DNA from: Agromyces sp. Leaf222
Lineage (GTDB): Bacteria; Actinomycetota; Actinomycetes; Actinomycetales; Microbacteriaceae
Length of the DNA stretch: 64,000 bases
Direction: 5' to 3'
Assembly (NCBI RefSeq): GCF_001421565.1
Contig: NZ_LMKQ01000001.1
Coordinates: forward strand, 1,859,651 to 1,923,650
The notes below the pieces were generated by a model. That model was given only the letters and a program-made list of their open reading frames with translations, was not told the origin of the DNA and did not search any database. The position numbers were made by a program, and so were the translations under genes. Positions 1 through 9,459 of the stretch are shown here, piece by piece (position 1 is the first letter of the stretch; every line of letters starts with the position of its first letter).

Positions 1-1
1 G

Positions 2-2224
2 CTCTGCGCGTTCGTCTCGGCGGGCGTGTTCTTCGGCGGCACCGGGCTGCGCGCCCTGCGGGTTCCGTCGGGGCTCGTGCCGGTGCTCGAGGGCGTCGTG
101 CTCCTGCTGCTGCTGACGGTGCTGTTCGGCGGGGCGACGGCGATCGCGTTCATCGTGCCGACGCCGGACACCTTCGCACTGTTCGGCGAGCTCTTCACCG
201 GCTCGCAGCGCACGATCGCGCAGCAGACGGTGCCGGCGGTCGCGGTGCCCGCCCTCACGTTCGCCCTCGCGCTCGGGGTCGGCACGCTCTCGATCCTGCT
301 CGACGTGTTCGTGCAGATCGCGCGGGCCCCGGCGCTCGCGGCCGTTCCGGCCTTCGTGCCCGTGCTCATCCCCGGCTTCCTCGTCGAGGACGGCGTCGAC
401 ATCCCGGTGCTCGTGGCGACGGCTGCGGCGTACCTGTTCCTCCTGCGCGTCGACGTGCGGGTGACGCGGCGCGCCCGCATCGCGCGTGGCGATGACGACG
501 AGGTCGCGACGGTCGCCGCGCCGAAGCGGGTGCCGGTCGCGTCGACCCTCGGGGCCTCGCTCGGTGTCGCCGTCACGGGGCTCATCGTCGCGTCGCTGCT
601 CACCGCCTCGACCCCGAGCATCTCGACCAGCCTGCTCCTCGGCAACGGGTCGCAGGGCGCACTCTTCGCGCGCGGGGTGAGCCCCTTCCTCGACCTGGGC
701 CGCGACCTGCGTCGGCCAGAGGCGAGGCCGGCGTTCCGCTACCTGGCGCGCGACGGCGATCGCCCCAACTTCACGCTGCTGACGCTCGACCGGTTCGAGG
801 GAGACGTGTGGGCGGTGACCGAGAGCCCGGTCGACGGCGACAACACGGTCGATGCACTCGGTGCGCCCGAGGGCCTGGGCGCCGACGTGCAGACCTCCGA
901 GCATCCGATTGACGTGCTGGTGAACGAGGTGCGCACCACCTGGCTGCCGGTGCCCTACCCGTCGACGCGCATCGACGGGCTCTCCGGGTCCTGGTACTGG
1001 GACGACGGCGCACTCACCGTGCGCAGCGTCGACACGAACACCGCCGGCCAGCGGTACGAGGTGACCAGGCTCGAGGTCGAGCCCACGGTCGATCAGCTTC
1101 GGGCCGCAGGGCCCCCGAGCGCGGCGGATCCGCAGTTCCTCGAGCTGCCCGACGAGGTGCCCGAGATCATCACCGCGACGGCCTCCGAACTGGCGGGGTC
1201 GGCGGCGACCCCGTACGACGCGGCGGTCGCGATCCAGGCGTACCTCCGCTCGGCCGACTTCGAGTACTCGACCGATGCCCCCGTCGAGGAGGGCTACGAC
1301 GGCGGCGGATTCGAGGTCATCGCCGCGTTCCTCGAGGCGAAGAGCGGGTACTGCGTGCACTTCGCATCCACGATGGCGGTGCTGGCCCGTGAGGCGGGCA
1401 TCCCGTCGCGCATCTCGGTCGGGTACACCTCCGGCACCCCGACCACCGAGCGGGTCGACGGCGTGCAGCGCGTCGAGGTCGACTCGCACGACCTGCACGC
1501 CTGGCCCGAGCTCTACTTCGAGGGCGTCGGCTGGGTGCCGTTCGAGCCCACCCCCGGTCGTGGAACCGTGCCCGAGTACTCGCGGCCCGGTGCGGGACAG
1601 GCGCAGACGTCGGTGCTGCCTGCGGCCCCGTCGTCGACCGCGCCGGCGACCGGTCGCCCCGAGGTCGACCCCGATCGCGGCCTCGCGGGCGGCGCCGTCG
1701 GTTCGCAGCAGAACGACGCGGCGATTCGGGCGGCCGCGCTGCTGCTCGCCGTGCTCGCGCTGCTGCTGCTGCCCGCGGGGCTGCGCGTGCTCCAGCGTGC
1801 GACGCGACGCCGCCGCATCCGCCTCGGTCAGGGTCCTGCGGATGCCGCGTGGGACGAGCTGATCGCCACGGCGAGCGACCTCGGCATCGAAGGGGTCCAG
1901 GCCACGCCGAGGGTGTTCGCCGCGTACGTCGGGGCGCGACCGGGCTTCCGCGATCCTGCGACGCTCGACGCCCTCGTGCGCCTGCGTGATGCGGTCGAGC
2001 GCGCGCGATACGGACCCGATGGCGTGGGCGTCGACGCCGGCCCGGCGACCGAAGGAGCCGGTCCGAACCCGCGATCGGGACTGCTGGCCGACCTCGACCT
2101 GGCGTGTCGCGCGATGATCCGCGACGCGAGTCCGCGCGACCGCGCGATCGCCGTGCTGATTCCCAAGTCGCTCGCAGACCGCGTTCGGCGCGCATCCGGC
2201 ATTCGCACAGCGGACGGCGCGTAG
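2..2224 (+). CDS. Transglutaminase-like membrane protein (TgpA/DUF3488 type), 5' partial
   Basis: The reading frame is already open at the first bases, so the true start lies upstream; about 740 residues are visible. The N-terminal part holds several hydrophobic segments, consistent with the multi-spanning DUF3488 region. A long extracytoplasmic domain follows, with the transglutaminase core: the nucleophile Cys in SGYCVHFAST (codon at 1352) and His in DSHDLHAWPELYF (about nt 1490). After a Pro/Thr/Ala linker comes one more membrane segment (about nt 1725-1790) and a cytoplasmic DUF4129-like tail. The family is usually encoded beside a MoxR ATPase and a DUF58 protein; those genes would be just outside the window. 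Substrate unknown; a role in cell-envelope protein crosslinking or hydrolysis is inference. The stop codon TAG is also the first half of the -10 box of the next gene. Confidence 0.85.
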   Translation, partial: LCAFVSAGVFFGGTGLRALRVPSGLVPVLEGVVLLLLLTVLFGGATAIAFIVPTPDTFALFGELFTGSQRTIAQQTVPAVAVPALTFALALGVGTLSILLDVFVQIARAPALAAVPAFVPVLIPGFLVEDGVDIPVLVATAAAYLFLLRVDVRVTRRARIARGDDDEVATVAAPKRVPVASTLGASLGVAVTGLIVASLLTASTPSISTSLLLGNGSQGALFARGVSPFLDLGRDLRRPEARPAFRYLARDGDRPNFTLLTLDRFEGDVWAVTESPVDGDNTVDALGAPEGLGADVQTSEHPIDVLVNEVRTTWLPVPYPSTRIDGLSGSWYWDDGALTVRSVDTNTAGQRYEVTRLEVEPTVDQLRAAGPPSAADPQFLELPDEVPEIITATASELAGSAATPYDAAVAIQAYLRSADFEYSTDAPVEEGYDGGGFEVIAAFLEAKSGYCVHFASTMAVLAREAGIPSRISVGYTSGTPTTERVDGVQRVEVDSHDLHAWPELYFEGVGWVPFEPTPGRGTVPEYSRPGAGQAQTSVLPAAPSSTAPATGRPEVDPDRGLAGGAVGSQQNDAAIRAAALLLAVLALLLLPAGLRVLQRATRRRRIRLGQGPADAAWDELIATASDLGIEGVQATPRVFAAYVGARPGFRDPATLDALVRLRDAVERARYGPDGVGVDAGPATEGAGPNPRSGLLADLDLACRAMIRDASPRDRAIAVLIPKSLADRVRRASGIRTADGA

Positions 2225-2227
2225 AAT
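2222..2227 (+). promoter_or_regulatory. -10 box (TAGAAT) for leaderless yceD-rpmF
   Basis: TAGAAT lies 8 bp before the GTG of yceD and overlaps the TAG stop of the preceding gene. With a start site about 7 bp downstream of the hexamer, the mRNA would begin at or beside the GTG, and no Shine-Dalgarno sequence is present. No convincing -35 box is visible. Inferred from sequence only. Confidence 0.5.
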
Positions 2228-2235
2228 CATCGCTT

Positions 2236-2799
2236 GTGGCCATTCAGTATTCGCCGTTCCGCGTGAACGTGCGCGACCTCCTCAACCGACCTGGCGAGAT
2301 GCGCGAGCATCAGTTCCGGGTGCCGGTGCGCGAACCCCTCGGTGAGGGGCTCGTCGCCGTTCGCGAGGGGTCCGAGCTCGATCTCGACGTGCGGCTGGAG
2401 TCCGTCCACGAGGGCATCCTCGTGTCGACGAGCATCGATACGGTCGCCGATGGCGAGTGCGGTCGATGCCTGATCGACGTGTCGCTGCCCGTCGAAGTCG
2501 AGTTCCAGGAGCTTTTCGCGTATCATTCTGGAGAAGCTTTCGAGTTTGAGGTTCAAGACGACCACGTGGATCTTGAACCGCTCATCCGAGATGCGGTGGT
2601 GCTGTCACTGCCGTTCCAGCCGGTCTGCCGGCCGGACTGCCCTGGTCTCGACCCAGAGACCGGGCTGCGACTGGCTGATCATCCTGAACTCGACACCCCG
2701 ACCGAGCACGACCCGCGATGGGCCGCGCTCGCAGGGCTGCAAGCTTCCGAAGACCAGGGCACGGATGTCGCATCCGACGCCGACCCGAAGAGAGATTGA
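2236..2799 (+). CDS. yceD: YceD family protein (DUF177)
   Basis: 187 residues from GTG at 2236. The start was chosen because homology-like sequence begins here (AIQYSPFRVNVRDLLNRPGE) and a -10 box sits just upstream. It carries the family's Cys pair in ECGRCLIDVSLPVEVEFQELF near the middle and a second CRPDCPGL motif near the C-terminus, typical of actinobacterial YceD. YceD is almost always encoded immediately before rpmF, as here (9-bp gap). In bacteria and plastids the family is linked to 23S rRNA accumulation and large-subunit biogenesis. Co-transcription with rpmF and probably rnc is likely. Confidence 0.88.
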   Translation: MAIQYSPFRVNVRDLLNRPGEMREHQFRVPVREPLGEGLVAVREGSELDLDVRLESVHEGILVSTSIDTVADGECGRCLIDVSLPVEVEFQELFAYHSGEAFEFEVQDDHVDLEPLIRDAVVLSLPFQPVCRPDCPGLDPETGLRLADHPELDTPTEHDPRWAALAGLQASEDQGTDVASDADPKRD

Positions 2800-2808
2800 G
2801 AGAACGTC

Positions 2809-3012
2809 ATGGCTGTTCCGAAGCGGAAGAAGTCGCGAGCAAACACCCACGCGCGTCGTTCGCAGTGGAAGGCTGAGGCCCCCACGCTGGTGAAGACCGT
2901 CGAGAACGGCAAGGTCACGTACAGCCTGCCGCACCGCGCGAAGGTCGTCGAGGACTCTGCGGGCACCCCGCTGTTCCTCGAGTACAAGGGCCGTAAGGTC
3001 GCCGACGTCTAG
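2809..3012 (+). CDS. rpmF: 50S ribosomal protein L32 (zinc-free form)
   Basis: 67 residues, starting [20 protein letters not shown], the standard L32 N-terminus. The four zinc-binding cysteines of the C+ form are absent (there is no Cys at all), so this is a C- (zinc-independent) L32. It lies between yceD and rnc, the common bacterial arrangement. Start ATG at 2809 follows a GAGA-rich Shine-Dalgarno-like stretch. Confidence 0.97.
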   Translation: MAVPKRKKSRANTHARRSQWKAEAPTLVKTVENGKVTYSLPHRAKVVEDSAGTPLFLEYKGRKVADV

Positions 3013-3043
3013 TCGACGCCCCTCGCAGCAGCAACGACCGGTC

Positions 3044-3754
3044 GTGACGCGCACGGAGCGCACAGGGCTCGCGGAGCCGAATCTCGTTGAGCTGCAGCAA
3101 TTGCTGCAGATCGAGATCGATCCCGAGCTCCTGCTCCTGGCGCTCACGCACCGGTCGTTCGCGTACGAGAACGGCGCCATTCCGACCAACGAACGCCTCG
3201 AGTTCCTCGGCGATTCGATCCTCGGCCAGGCGGTCACGGTGCGGTTGTTCCGCGACCACCCAGAACTCGACGAGGGCGAGCTCGCCAAACGGCGCGCGAG
3301 CCTCGTGTCGAGTGCGGCATTGGCCGAGGTGGCGCGCAGGCTGGCGCTCGGCCGGTACATCCGGCTCGGGCGCGGCGAGACGCTCACCGGTGGGGCCGAC
3401 AAGCCGTCGATCCTGGCCGACACCGTCGAGGCCATCATCGGCGCCGTCTACCTCGATGCGGGCGGCGATGTCGCGACCGCGTTCGTGCTGAGCCTGATCA
3501 CGCCGTTGATGCGCGACCCCGAACGGTTCGGCGCCTCGATGGACCCCAAGACGAGCCTGCAGGAGATCGCGGCCAAGCGCAGCGCCCCGCCGCCCGTCTA
3601 CACGCTCACCGAGAGCGGCCCCGACCATCACAAGCACTTCGTTGCGACGGTCGTCGTCGGCACGCTGGTGGAGGCCTCCGGCGAGGGTTCGAGCAAGAAG
3701 CAGGCCGAGATGGCCGCGGCGCTCGAGGCCTGGACCGCGCTCACCGCGTCCTGA
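3044..3754 (+). CDS. rnc: Ribonuclease III
   Basis: 236 residues from GTG. The N-terminal catalytic domain has the RNase III signature NERLEFLGDSILG (about residues 47-59), including the acidic residues that bind Mg2+, and a second acidic cluster in DTVEAIIGAVYLDAGG. The C-terminal third is a double-stranded RNA-binding domain (DPKTSLQEIAAK ... GSSKKQAEMAAALEAW). The enzyme cleaves double-stranded RNA in rRNA processing and mRNA decay. It is followed 1 bp after its stop by mutM, an arrangement conserved in actinobacteria (rpmF-rnc-mutM-smc). Confidence 0.97.
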   Translation: MTRTERTGLAEPNLVELQQLLQIEIDPELLLLALTHRSFAYENGAIPTNERLEFLGDSILGQAVTVRLFRDHPELDEGELAKRRASLVSSAALAEVARRLALGRYIRLGRGETLTGGADKPSILADTVEAIIGAVYLDAGGDVATAFVLSLITPLMRDPERFGASMDPKTSLQEIAAKRSAPPPVYTLTESGPDHHKHFVATVVVGTLVEASGEGSSKKQAEMAAALEAWTALTAS

Positions 3755-3755
3755 C

Positions 3756-4682
3756 GTGCCCGAGCTCCCCGAGGTCGAGGTCGTGCGCGCGGGCCTGGCG
3801 CCGGCGGTGACCGGTGCCCGCATCGCGGCGGTCGACGTGCTCGATGCACGTGCGCTCACACGGCACGACGCGGCATCCGGCGACTTCGAGGCCCTCACGA
3901 CGGGTGCGACGATCGCCGCGGCAGTGCGTCGTGGCAAGTTCCTCTGGCTGCCGCTCGGTCGCGACCGGGCGATCGTCGGGCATCTCGGCATGAGCGGTCA
4001 GATGCTGCTCCGGTCGCCTGAGCACCCGGGCGACGACCGCCATGCACGCGTGCGCATCCACCTCGAGCACCCCGATCACGGTGAGCTGCGCATCGACTTC
4101 CTCGACCAGCGCACCTTCGGTTCGCTCGCCGTCGACCGCATGCTGCCGACGCCCGATGGCGCGGTGGCCGGGTTCAGCGGCGACGTCACGGGGGAGTGGG
4201 CACGGAGCATCCCGACGCAGGTCGCGCACATCGCCCGCGATCCGCTCGATCCGGCGTTCGACGACGGGCTGTTCCTCGAGCGGATGTCGCGGCGCGCGTC
4301 GGGCGTCAAGCGGGTGCTCCTCGACCAGGGGCTCGTGAGCGGCGTCGGCAACATCTACGCCGACGAGTCGCTGTGGGCGGTGCGCCTGCACGGAGAGCAG
4401 CCGGCGTCGTCCATCTCGCGGCGTCGGGCGAAGGACCTGCTCGGAGCCGTGCGCGACGTGCTCGGCAAGGCGCTCGACGAGGGCGGCACGAGCTTCGATG
4501 CGCAGTACGTGAACGTCAACGGCGCGTCTGGCTACTTCGCGCACTCGCTCAACGCCTACGGGCGGAGCGGCCTGCCGTGCCCGCGCTGCGGCACGCCGAT
4601 GGTGCGGGAGGCGTTCATGAACCGGTCGTCGCACCGCTGTCCGCGGTGCCAGCGCCTGCGTCGAGCTGCCACAGCGCGCTGA
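3756..4682 (+). CDS. mutM: Formamidopyrimidine-DNA glycosylase
   Basis: 308 residues from GTG at 3756, so the mature protein begins PELPEVEVV with the catalytic Pro2 and Glu3 required for the beta-lyase reaction. Lys in VRRGKFLWLPL is the conserved DNA-contacting lysine. The helix-two-turn-helix region (QGLVSGVGNIYADE) and the C-terminal Cys4 zinc finger (CPRCG ... CPRCQ) are present. It excises 8-oxoguanine and other oxidised purines. Its last 68 bp overlap the 3' end of the convergent GNAT gene. Confidence 0.96.
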   Translation: MPELPEVEVVRAGLAPAVTGARIAAVDVLDARALTRHDAASGDFEALTTGATIAAAVRRGKFLWLPLGRDRAIVGHLGMSGQMLLRSPEHPGDDRHARVRIHLEHPDHGELRIDFLDQRTFGSLAVDRMLPTPDGAVAGFSGDVTGEWARSIPTQVAHIARDPLDPAFDDGLFLERMSRRASGVKRVLLDQGLVSGVGNIYADESLWAVRLHGEQPASSISRRRAKDLLGAVRDVLGKALDEGGTSFDAQYVNVNGASGYFAHSLNAYGRSGLPCPRCGTPMVREAFMNRSSHRCPRCQRLRRAATAR

Positions 4683-5727
4683 GTCCGCGCACGGTGAAGC
4701 CGAGGGCGACGTTGATGGCCAGCATGTGCTCGTTCTCGTCGGCGTTCCAGGTGTAGACATCGGTGCGGTCGGGAGCGACGCGTCCGAGCAGGACGAGGTT
4801 CGCGAGTTTCACGCGCATGCCGAGGCGGTGCCCTCGGTGCTCCTTCAGCACGATCGTGTCCCACTGGAACGCGGAGGCGGATTCGGCCGGCAGCGAGAGC
4901 TCCGTGTATCCGGCGACCCGTCCGTCGGTCGAGACGGCGGCGGTCACTAGGGTCGTGCGGCGGCCGTCGAGCGCTTCGTCCTCGGTGGCGCGCACGCGCG
5001 CGGCATCCCAGATCTCCTCATCGAAGGTCGCCGTGCCGGCCGGCGGGTCGGTCGACATCGCGGCGTGCGCCACCGCGAGTTCGTCGAGGAGTTCGTCTGG
5101 CGCACGGTCGACCCAGCTCACGAGCCGGTACGCGCTCGCGCGGGCCTCGTGCTCGACGGATGCCTCGGCGAACGCGTCGGCACGGCCGGTGACGGTGAGG
5201 CCGCTGACGCGTTCGAGCTGCGCGAGCCGGAAGCCGTGGTGCACGGCGAACGCCGCGCCGGGGTCGGATGCGGGGATCGAGCCGCTGCCGTCGCGCGCCT
5301 CGAGCCGCTCGCCCGGCGCGTCGAGGGCGGAGGCGGGCACGTCGGACATCGCGGTCAGGGTCGGCCGCCCGAGGCCCGCGGCCAGGTCGAGGGCAGCGTC
5401 GAGCAGTGCGGTGCCGACGCCCGCGCGTCGATGCTCGGGAATCACCCCCAGCACCAGGTCGACGGTCTCGGCGCCGTCGGACCGTTCCCACTCGCATTCG
5501 ACGCGGCCGACGCAGCGGTCGCCGTCCCAGGCGGCGAACGCCCGCATGCCGTGATAGGTCTCGTCGCGATACCGGGGCAGCAGCTCGTACGTGTCCCAGG
5601 CGAACTTGCGGTGGCCCCAGACCGACTCCTCCACGATGGCGACGGCTTCGGCCGCGGCCTCGAACTCGACGGCCTCGGGGACCCCGAGCCGCTCGGGCAC
5701 GGGCACCGGCCTGATCTCGATCGTCAT
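4615..5727 (-). CDS. Double-domain GNAT N-acetyltransferase
   Basis: 370 residues from ATG at 5727, chosen because AGGAGG lies about 6 bp upstream. Two GNAT domains are visible. The first has the acetyl-CoA loop EHRRAGVGTALLD (about residues 120-132); the second has KEHRGHRLGMRVK (about residues 310-322). Two-domain GNATs of this size are common in actinobacteria (mycothiol-synthase-like and Eis-like proteins), but the substrate cannot be predicted. The gene converges on mutM with a 68-bp overlap and diverges from smc. Confidence 0.8.
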   Translation of the reverse strand: MTIEIRPVPVPERLGVPEAVEFEAAAEAVAIVEESVWGHRKFAWDTYELLPRYRDETYHGMRAFAAWDGDRCVGRVECEWERSDGAETVDLVLGVIPEHRRAGVGTALLDAALDLAAGLGRPTLTAMSDVPASALDAPGERLEARDGSGSIPASDPGAAFAVHHGFRLAQLERVSGLTVTGRADAFAEASVEHEARASAYRLVSWVDRAPDELLDELAVAHAAMSTDPPAGTATFDEEIWDAARVRATEDEALDGRRTTLVTAAVSTDGRVAGYTELSLPAESASAFQWDTIVLKEHRGHRLGMRVKLANLVLLGRVAPDRTDVYTWNADENEHMLAINVALGFTVRGLSALWQLDAGAGTADSGATTGS

Positions 5728-5869
5728 CACGTCCTCCTCGTCTGGGGCCGCTCGGGTTCGGGATCGGAGCCGGAGGCAGCCGATCAGGCTATCGCGGGGG
5801 TTCCGAGCCGGCAACCGACGGATCCGGCGAAGCCCGGCGGGGAAGTCCGTTCGACGTGCCGACCTCGAC

Positions 5870-5904
5870 TACGCTCGTCGCAGCGCTCTCGCGAGTCGGA
5901 AGGG
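5870..5904 (+). promoter_or_regulatory. Probable smc promoter -10 and Shine-Dalgarno
   Basis: TACGCT at 5870-5875 fits the TAnnnT -10 pattern seen elsewhere in the window. GGAAGGG at 5898-5904 lies 6 bp before the smc GTG (5911) and supports that start. No clear -35 is seen. Confidence 0.45.
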
Positions 5905-5910
5905 TGGGAC

Positions 5911-8900
5911 GTGTACCTCAAGAGCCTGACGCTGAAGGGCTTCAAGTCCTTCGCACAGCCGACCACCTTCGCCTTCGAACAGGGCGTGACCTGCATCGTC
6001 GGCCCCAACGGCTCCGGCAAGTCGAACGTCGTCGACGCGCTCGCCTGGGTCATGGGCGAGCAGGGGGCGAAGACGCTCCGCGGCGGCAAGATGGAGGACG
6101 TCATCTTCGCGGGCACCTCCACGCGGGGGCCGCTCGGCCGCGCCGAGGTCAGCCTCACGATCGACAACTCCGACGGCGCGCTGCCGATCGAGTACAGCGA
6201 GGTGTCGATCTCCCGCACGCTGTTCCGCAACGGGTCGAGCGAGTACGCCATCAACGGCGAGACCTGTCGCCTGCTCGACGTGCAGGAACTCCTCTCGGAC
6301 TCGGGCCTCGGCCGCGAGATGCACGTCATCGTCGGCCAGGGCCAGCTCGACGCGGTGCTCAGGGCCACGCCCGAGGACCGGCGCGGCTTCATCGAGGAGG
6401 CCGCGGGCATCCTGAAGCACCGTCGACGCAAAGAGAAGACGATCCGCAAGCTCGACGCGATGCAGGCCAACCTCACGCGCCTGTCCGACCTGGCCGGCGA
6501 GATCCGCCGCCAGTTGAAGCCGCTCGGTCGTCAGGCCGAGGTGGCCAGGGAGGCGGCGACCATCGCGGCCGTCGTGCGCGACGCTCGGGCGCGCCTGCTC
6601 GCCGACGACGTCATCGGCCTCCGCCGCGCGCTCGAGGACCATGGCCGCAACGAGCAGCAGCGCCATGCCGAGCGGCTCGTGCTGCAGGACCATCTCGAGC
6701 AGCGGCAGGCCCGGGTCACAGCACTCGAGCAGTCGCACCTCGGCGACGACGTCGACGCGGCACGGGCCACGAGCTTCGCCCTCGAGCAGGCGCGCACGGC
6801 GCTGCGATCGCTCGACTCGCTCGCGAACCAGCGCATCGCGCTGCTCTCCGTCGCCGACGACGCATCGGATGCGGCGCCCACCGTGACGCGTTCGATGATC
6901 GACGACGCGCTGGCCGAACTCGACGACATCCGCGAGGGCATCGACGTCGCGGCCTCCGCGCTCGACGACGCCCAGCAGGCGACCCACGATGCCCGCTCCG
7001 AACTCGATTCGGTCGACGTCGAGATCTCCCGACGCAGCGCCGAGGTGCAGGCGTACGACCTCGGCCTCTCGAAGCTCACGGGCCAGGCGGACTCCGAGGC
7101 GTCCAAGCTCGCGGCCGTGCGCGGCGAGGTGCTGCGGCACGCGAACGCCCTCGAGGCCTCCGCCGAGCGACGCGAAGCCGCGTCGCGGGCACTCGCCGAG
7201 GCCCAGGCCGAGGCCGAGATCGAGCAGTCGGCCGAGACCGACCTCGACGAGGCGTACGAACTCGCGCAGGCGGCCGTGTTCGAGGCCGAGGGCGAGATGG
7301 AACGCCTCCGCGAGGAGCTGCACGAGCGCGAACGCGAACAGGGCGCGCTCGCCGCCCGCACGCAGGCGCTGTCGCTCGCGCTCGACCAGCGCGACGGGTC
7401 GGCCGCCCTCGCTGGAGCGCGCCTGGACGGCGTGCGCGGCCTGCTCGCCGAGTCGCTCCAGGTGCAGCCGGGATTCGAGGCGGCCGTATCGGCCGCGCTC
7501 GGCTCGCTGAGCGACGCCGTGCTCGTCGACGACCTCGGTGCCGCGCATCGCGCACTCGTGCACGCCGAGCAGGGCGACCTCGGCCGCGTGGCACTCGTGC
7601 TCGCCGAGACCTCCGGGTCGCCCGCTCCGGCCGGCGACCACGTGCCAGACGGCCTCGTCGCCGCAGCCGACGTGGTCACCGCGCCCGCGGGAGTGCTCGG
7701 CCTCCTGGCCGAGGTGCTCATCGCCGACGACCTCGACGCCGTGCGCGCCGCCGAGTCCGAGCTCGCGGCACGCCCCGTTCCCGCCACCGTGATCACGCGC
7801 GACGGCACCGTCGTGGGCCGGTTCGTGGTGCGAGGCGGCACCGGTCGCAAGCAGAGCCGTATCGAGCTGCTCGCCGAACGCGATCGGGCCGCGGCCCGCC
7901 TCGACGAGGTGCGGAGCGAGATCGAACGACGTCGCGCCGAGCTCGGCGAGCAGCGGGAGCTGCACGCCCGCGCGAAGGACGCCTCGAAGCTCGCCCTGAC
8001 GGCGCTCCGGGAGTTCGACGCCCAGCTCGCACAGCGCACCGAGCGCCTGAACCGCGCACGCGTGCAGGCCGAGGCGGCCGAGTCGGAGTCCGAGCGCCTG
8101 CAGCTCGCATCCGCCAACGCCGAGGAGCGCGTCGCCACCGCCGAGACCGCTGCTGCGACCGCGAAGGATGCGCTCGAAGCCGCCCGCGCGGTGCCGCGAC
8201 CGGTGCTCGACCCGAGCGCCCGCGACGCGGCATCCGCTCGACTCGAACGCGCCCGCGAGGCCGAGGTCGAGGCCAGGCTGCGACTCGAGACCGCCCGCGA
8301 GCGCGTGCGTGCCGAGGAGGCGCGCATCCGCGCGATGCAGGCCCAGCACGACGCCGAGCGACGGGCGGCTGCCGAGGCCGCGCGGCGTGCCGTGGTTCGT
8401 CGATCGCAGCTCGAGGCCGCGACCGCGGTGGCCGCGTGGCTGCCCGCGGCCCTCGCATCGGTCGATGCGTCGGTGGGCGAGGCGGGGCTCGCACTCGGGC
8501 GTGCCGAGGCAGAGCGATCGGCGCGAAACGAGGAGCTCCAGGCGCTCAGGCGCGACGAGAGCAGCGTGCGCGAGCGCCTGCACGCCGTCACCGAAGACGT
8601 GCACGGGCTCGAGCTGCGCATCTACGAGAAGAAGCTGCAGGTCGGCAGCCTGGTCGAGCGCGCCGAGTCCGAGCTCGGGCTCGAGGAGGCGGTGCTCGTC
8701 GCCGAGTACGGGCCCGACGTGCCGATCCCGCCCGACGACGCGGACGACCCCGATGCCGAGCCCCGCCCGTACCGTCGCGAGGAGCAGCAGCGCCGCTACA
8801 CCGCCGCCGAGCGCAAGCTGGCGCAGCTGGGCCGCGTGAACCCGCTCGCCCTCGAGGAGTTCGCCGCGCTCGAGCAGCGGCACAAGTTCCTCACCGAGCA

Positions 8901-9444
8901 GCTCACCGACCTCGCGAACACCCGCAAGGACCTCCTCACGATCATCGAGGAGATCGACGGCAAGATGTCGACGATCTTCCGCGACGCCTTCGACGACACC
9001 CAGGAGGCGTTCACGAAGGTCTTCCCGGTGCTCTTCCCCGGCGGCGCGGGCAGCATCACGCTGACGAACCCCGACGACATGCTGACCACCGGCATCGAGG
9101 TGGCGGTCCGCCCCGCCGGCAAGAAGATCGAGCGGCTCTCGCTGCTCTCGGGCGGCGAGCGATCGCTCGCCGCGGTCGCGCTGCTGCTCGCGATCTTCAA
9201 GGCCCGCCCCAGCCCGTTCTACATCATGGACGAGGTCGAGGCGGCGCTCGACGACGCGAACCTCGGGCGACTGCTGACCACCCTCGAGGACCTGCGCGAG
9301 AACAGCCAGCTCATCGTGATCACCCACCAGAAGCGCACGATGGAGATCGCCGACGCGCTCTACGGCGTCTCGATGCGGCAGGACGGCGTGTCGGCGGTCG
9401 TCGGCCAGCGCGTGCGCGAGGAGCCCGCGGCGAAGGCGAGCTGA
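5911..9444 (+). CDS. smc: Chromosome segregation protein SMC
   Basis: 1177 residues from GTG, the usual SMC length. Walker A is GPNGSGKSN at residues 31-39. Then come an N-terminal coiled coil, a hinge domain around residues 500-640 (GVRGLLAESLQVQPGFEAAV onward, followed by a Gly-rich stretch) and a C-terminal coiled coil. The ABC signature LSGGERSL sits at about residue 1080 and Walker B at YIMDEVEAALDDAN. SMC forms the ATP-dependent condensin ring with ScpA/ScpB that aligns and segregates chromosome arms. The rnc-mutM-smc-ftsY-ffh neighbourhood is typical, here with an intervening minus-strand pair before ftsY. Confidence 0.98.
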   Translation: MYLKSLTLKGFKSFAQPTTFAFEQGVTCIVGPNGSGKSNVVDALAWVMGEQGAKTLRGGKMEDVIFAGTSTRGPLGRAEVSLTIDNSDGALPIEYSEVSISRTLFRNGSSEYAINGETCRLLDVQELLSDSGLGREMHVIVGQGQLDAVLRATPEDRRGFIEEAAGILKHRRRKEKTIRKLDAMQANLTRLSDLAGEIRRQLKPLGRQAEVAREAATIAAVVRDARARLLADDVIGLRRALEDHGRNEQQRHAERLVLQDHLEQRQARVTALEQSHLGDDVDAARATSFALEQARTALRSLDSLANQRIALLSVADDASDAAPTVTRSMIDDALAELDDIREGIDVAASALDDAQQATHDARSELDSVDVEISRRSAEVQAYDLGLSKLTGQADSEASKLAAVRGEVLRHANALEASAERREAASRALAEAQAEAEIEQSAETDLDEAYELAQAAVFEAEGEMERLREELHEREREQGALAARTQALSLALDQRDGSAALAGARLDGVRGLLAESLQVQPGFEAAVSAALGSLSDAVLVDDLGAAHRALVHAEQGDLGRVALVLAETSGSPAPAGDHVPDGLVAAADVVTAPAGVLGLLAEVLIADDLDAVRAAESELAARPVPATVITRDGTVVGRFVVRGGTGRKQSRIELLAERDRAAARLDEVRSEIERRRAELGEQRELHARAKDASKLALTALREFDAQLAQRTERLNRARVQAEAAESESERLQLASANAEERVATAETAAATAKDALEAARAVPRPVLDPSARDAASARLERAREAEVEARLRLETARERVRAEEARIRAMQAQHDAERRAAAEAARRAVVRRSQLEAATAVAAWLPAALASVDASVGEAGLALGRAEAERSARNEELQALRRDESSVRERLHAVTEDVHGLELRIYEKKLQVGSLVERAESELGLEEAVLVAEYGPDVPIPPDDADDPDAEPRPYRREEQQRRYTAAERKLAQLGRVNPLALEEFAALEQRHKFLTEQLTDLANTRKDLLTIIEEIDGKMSTIFRDAFDDTQEAFTKVFPVLFPGGAGSITLTNPDDMLTTGIEVAVRPAGKKIERLSLLSGGERSLAAVALLLAIFKARPSPFYIMDEVEAALDDANLGRLLTTLEDLRENSQLIVITHQKRTMEIADALYGVSMRQDGVSAVVGQRVREEPAAKAS

Positions 9445-9459
9445 GCAGGACTCGCCTCC

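Noticed and set aside
5869..9327. A 1152-codon open frame antisense to smc
   Set aside because: It has the biased composition of a GC-rich shadow frame, no recognisable motif, and lies wholly within a confidently identified gene.
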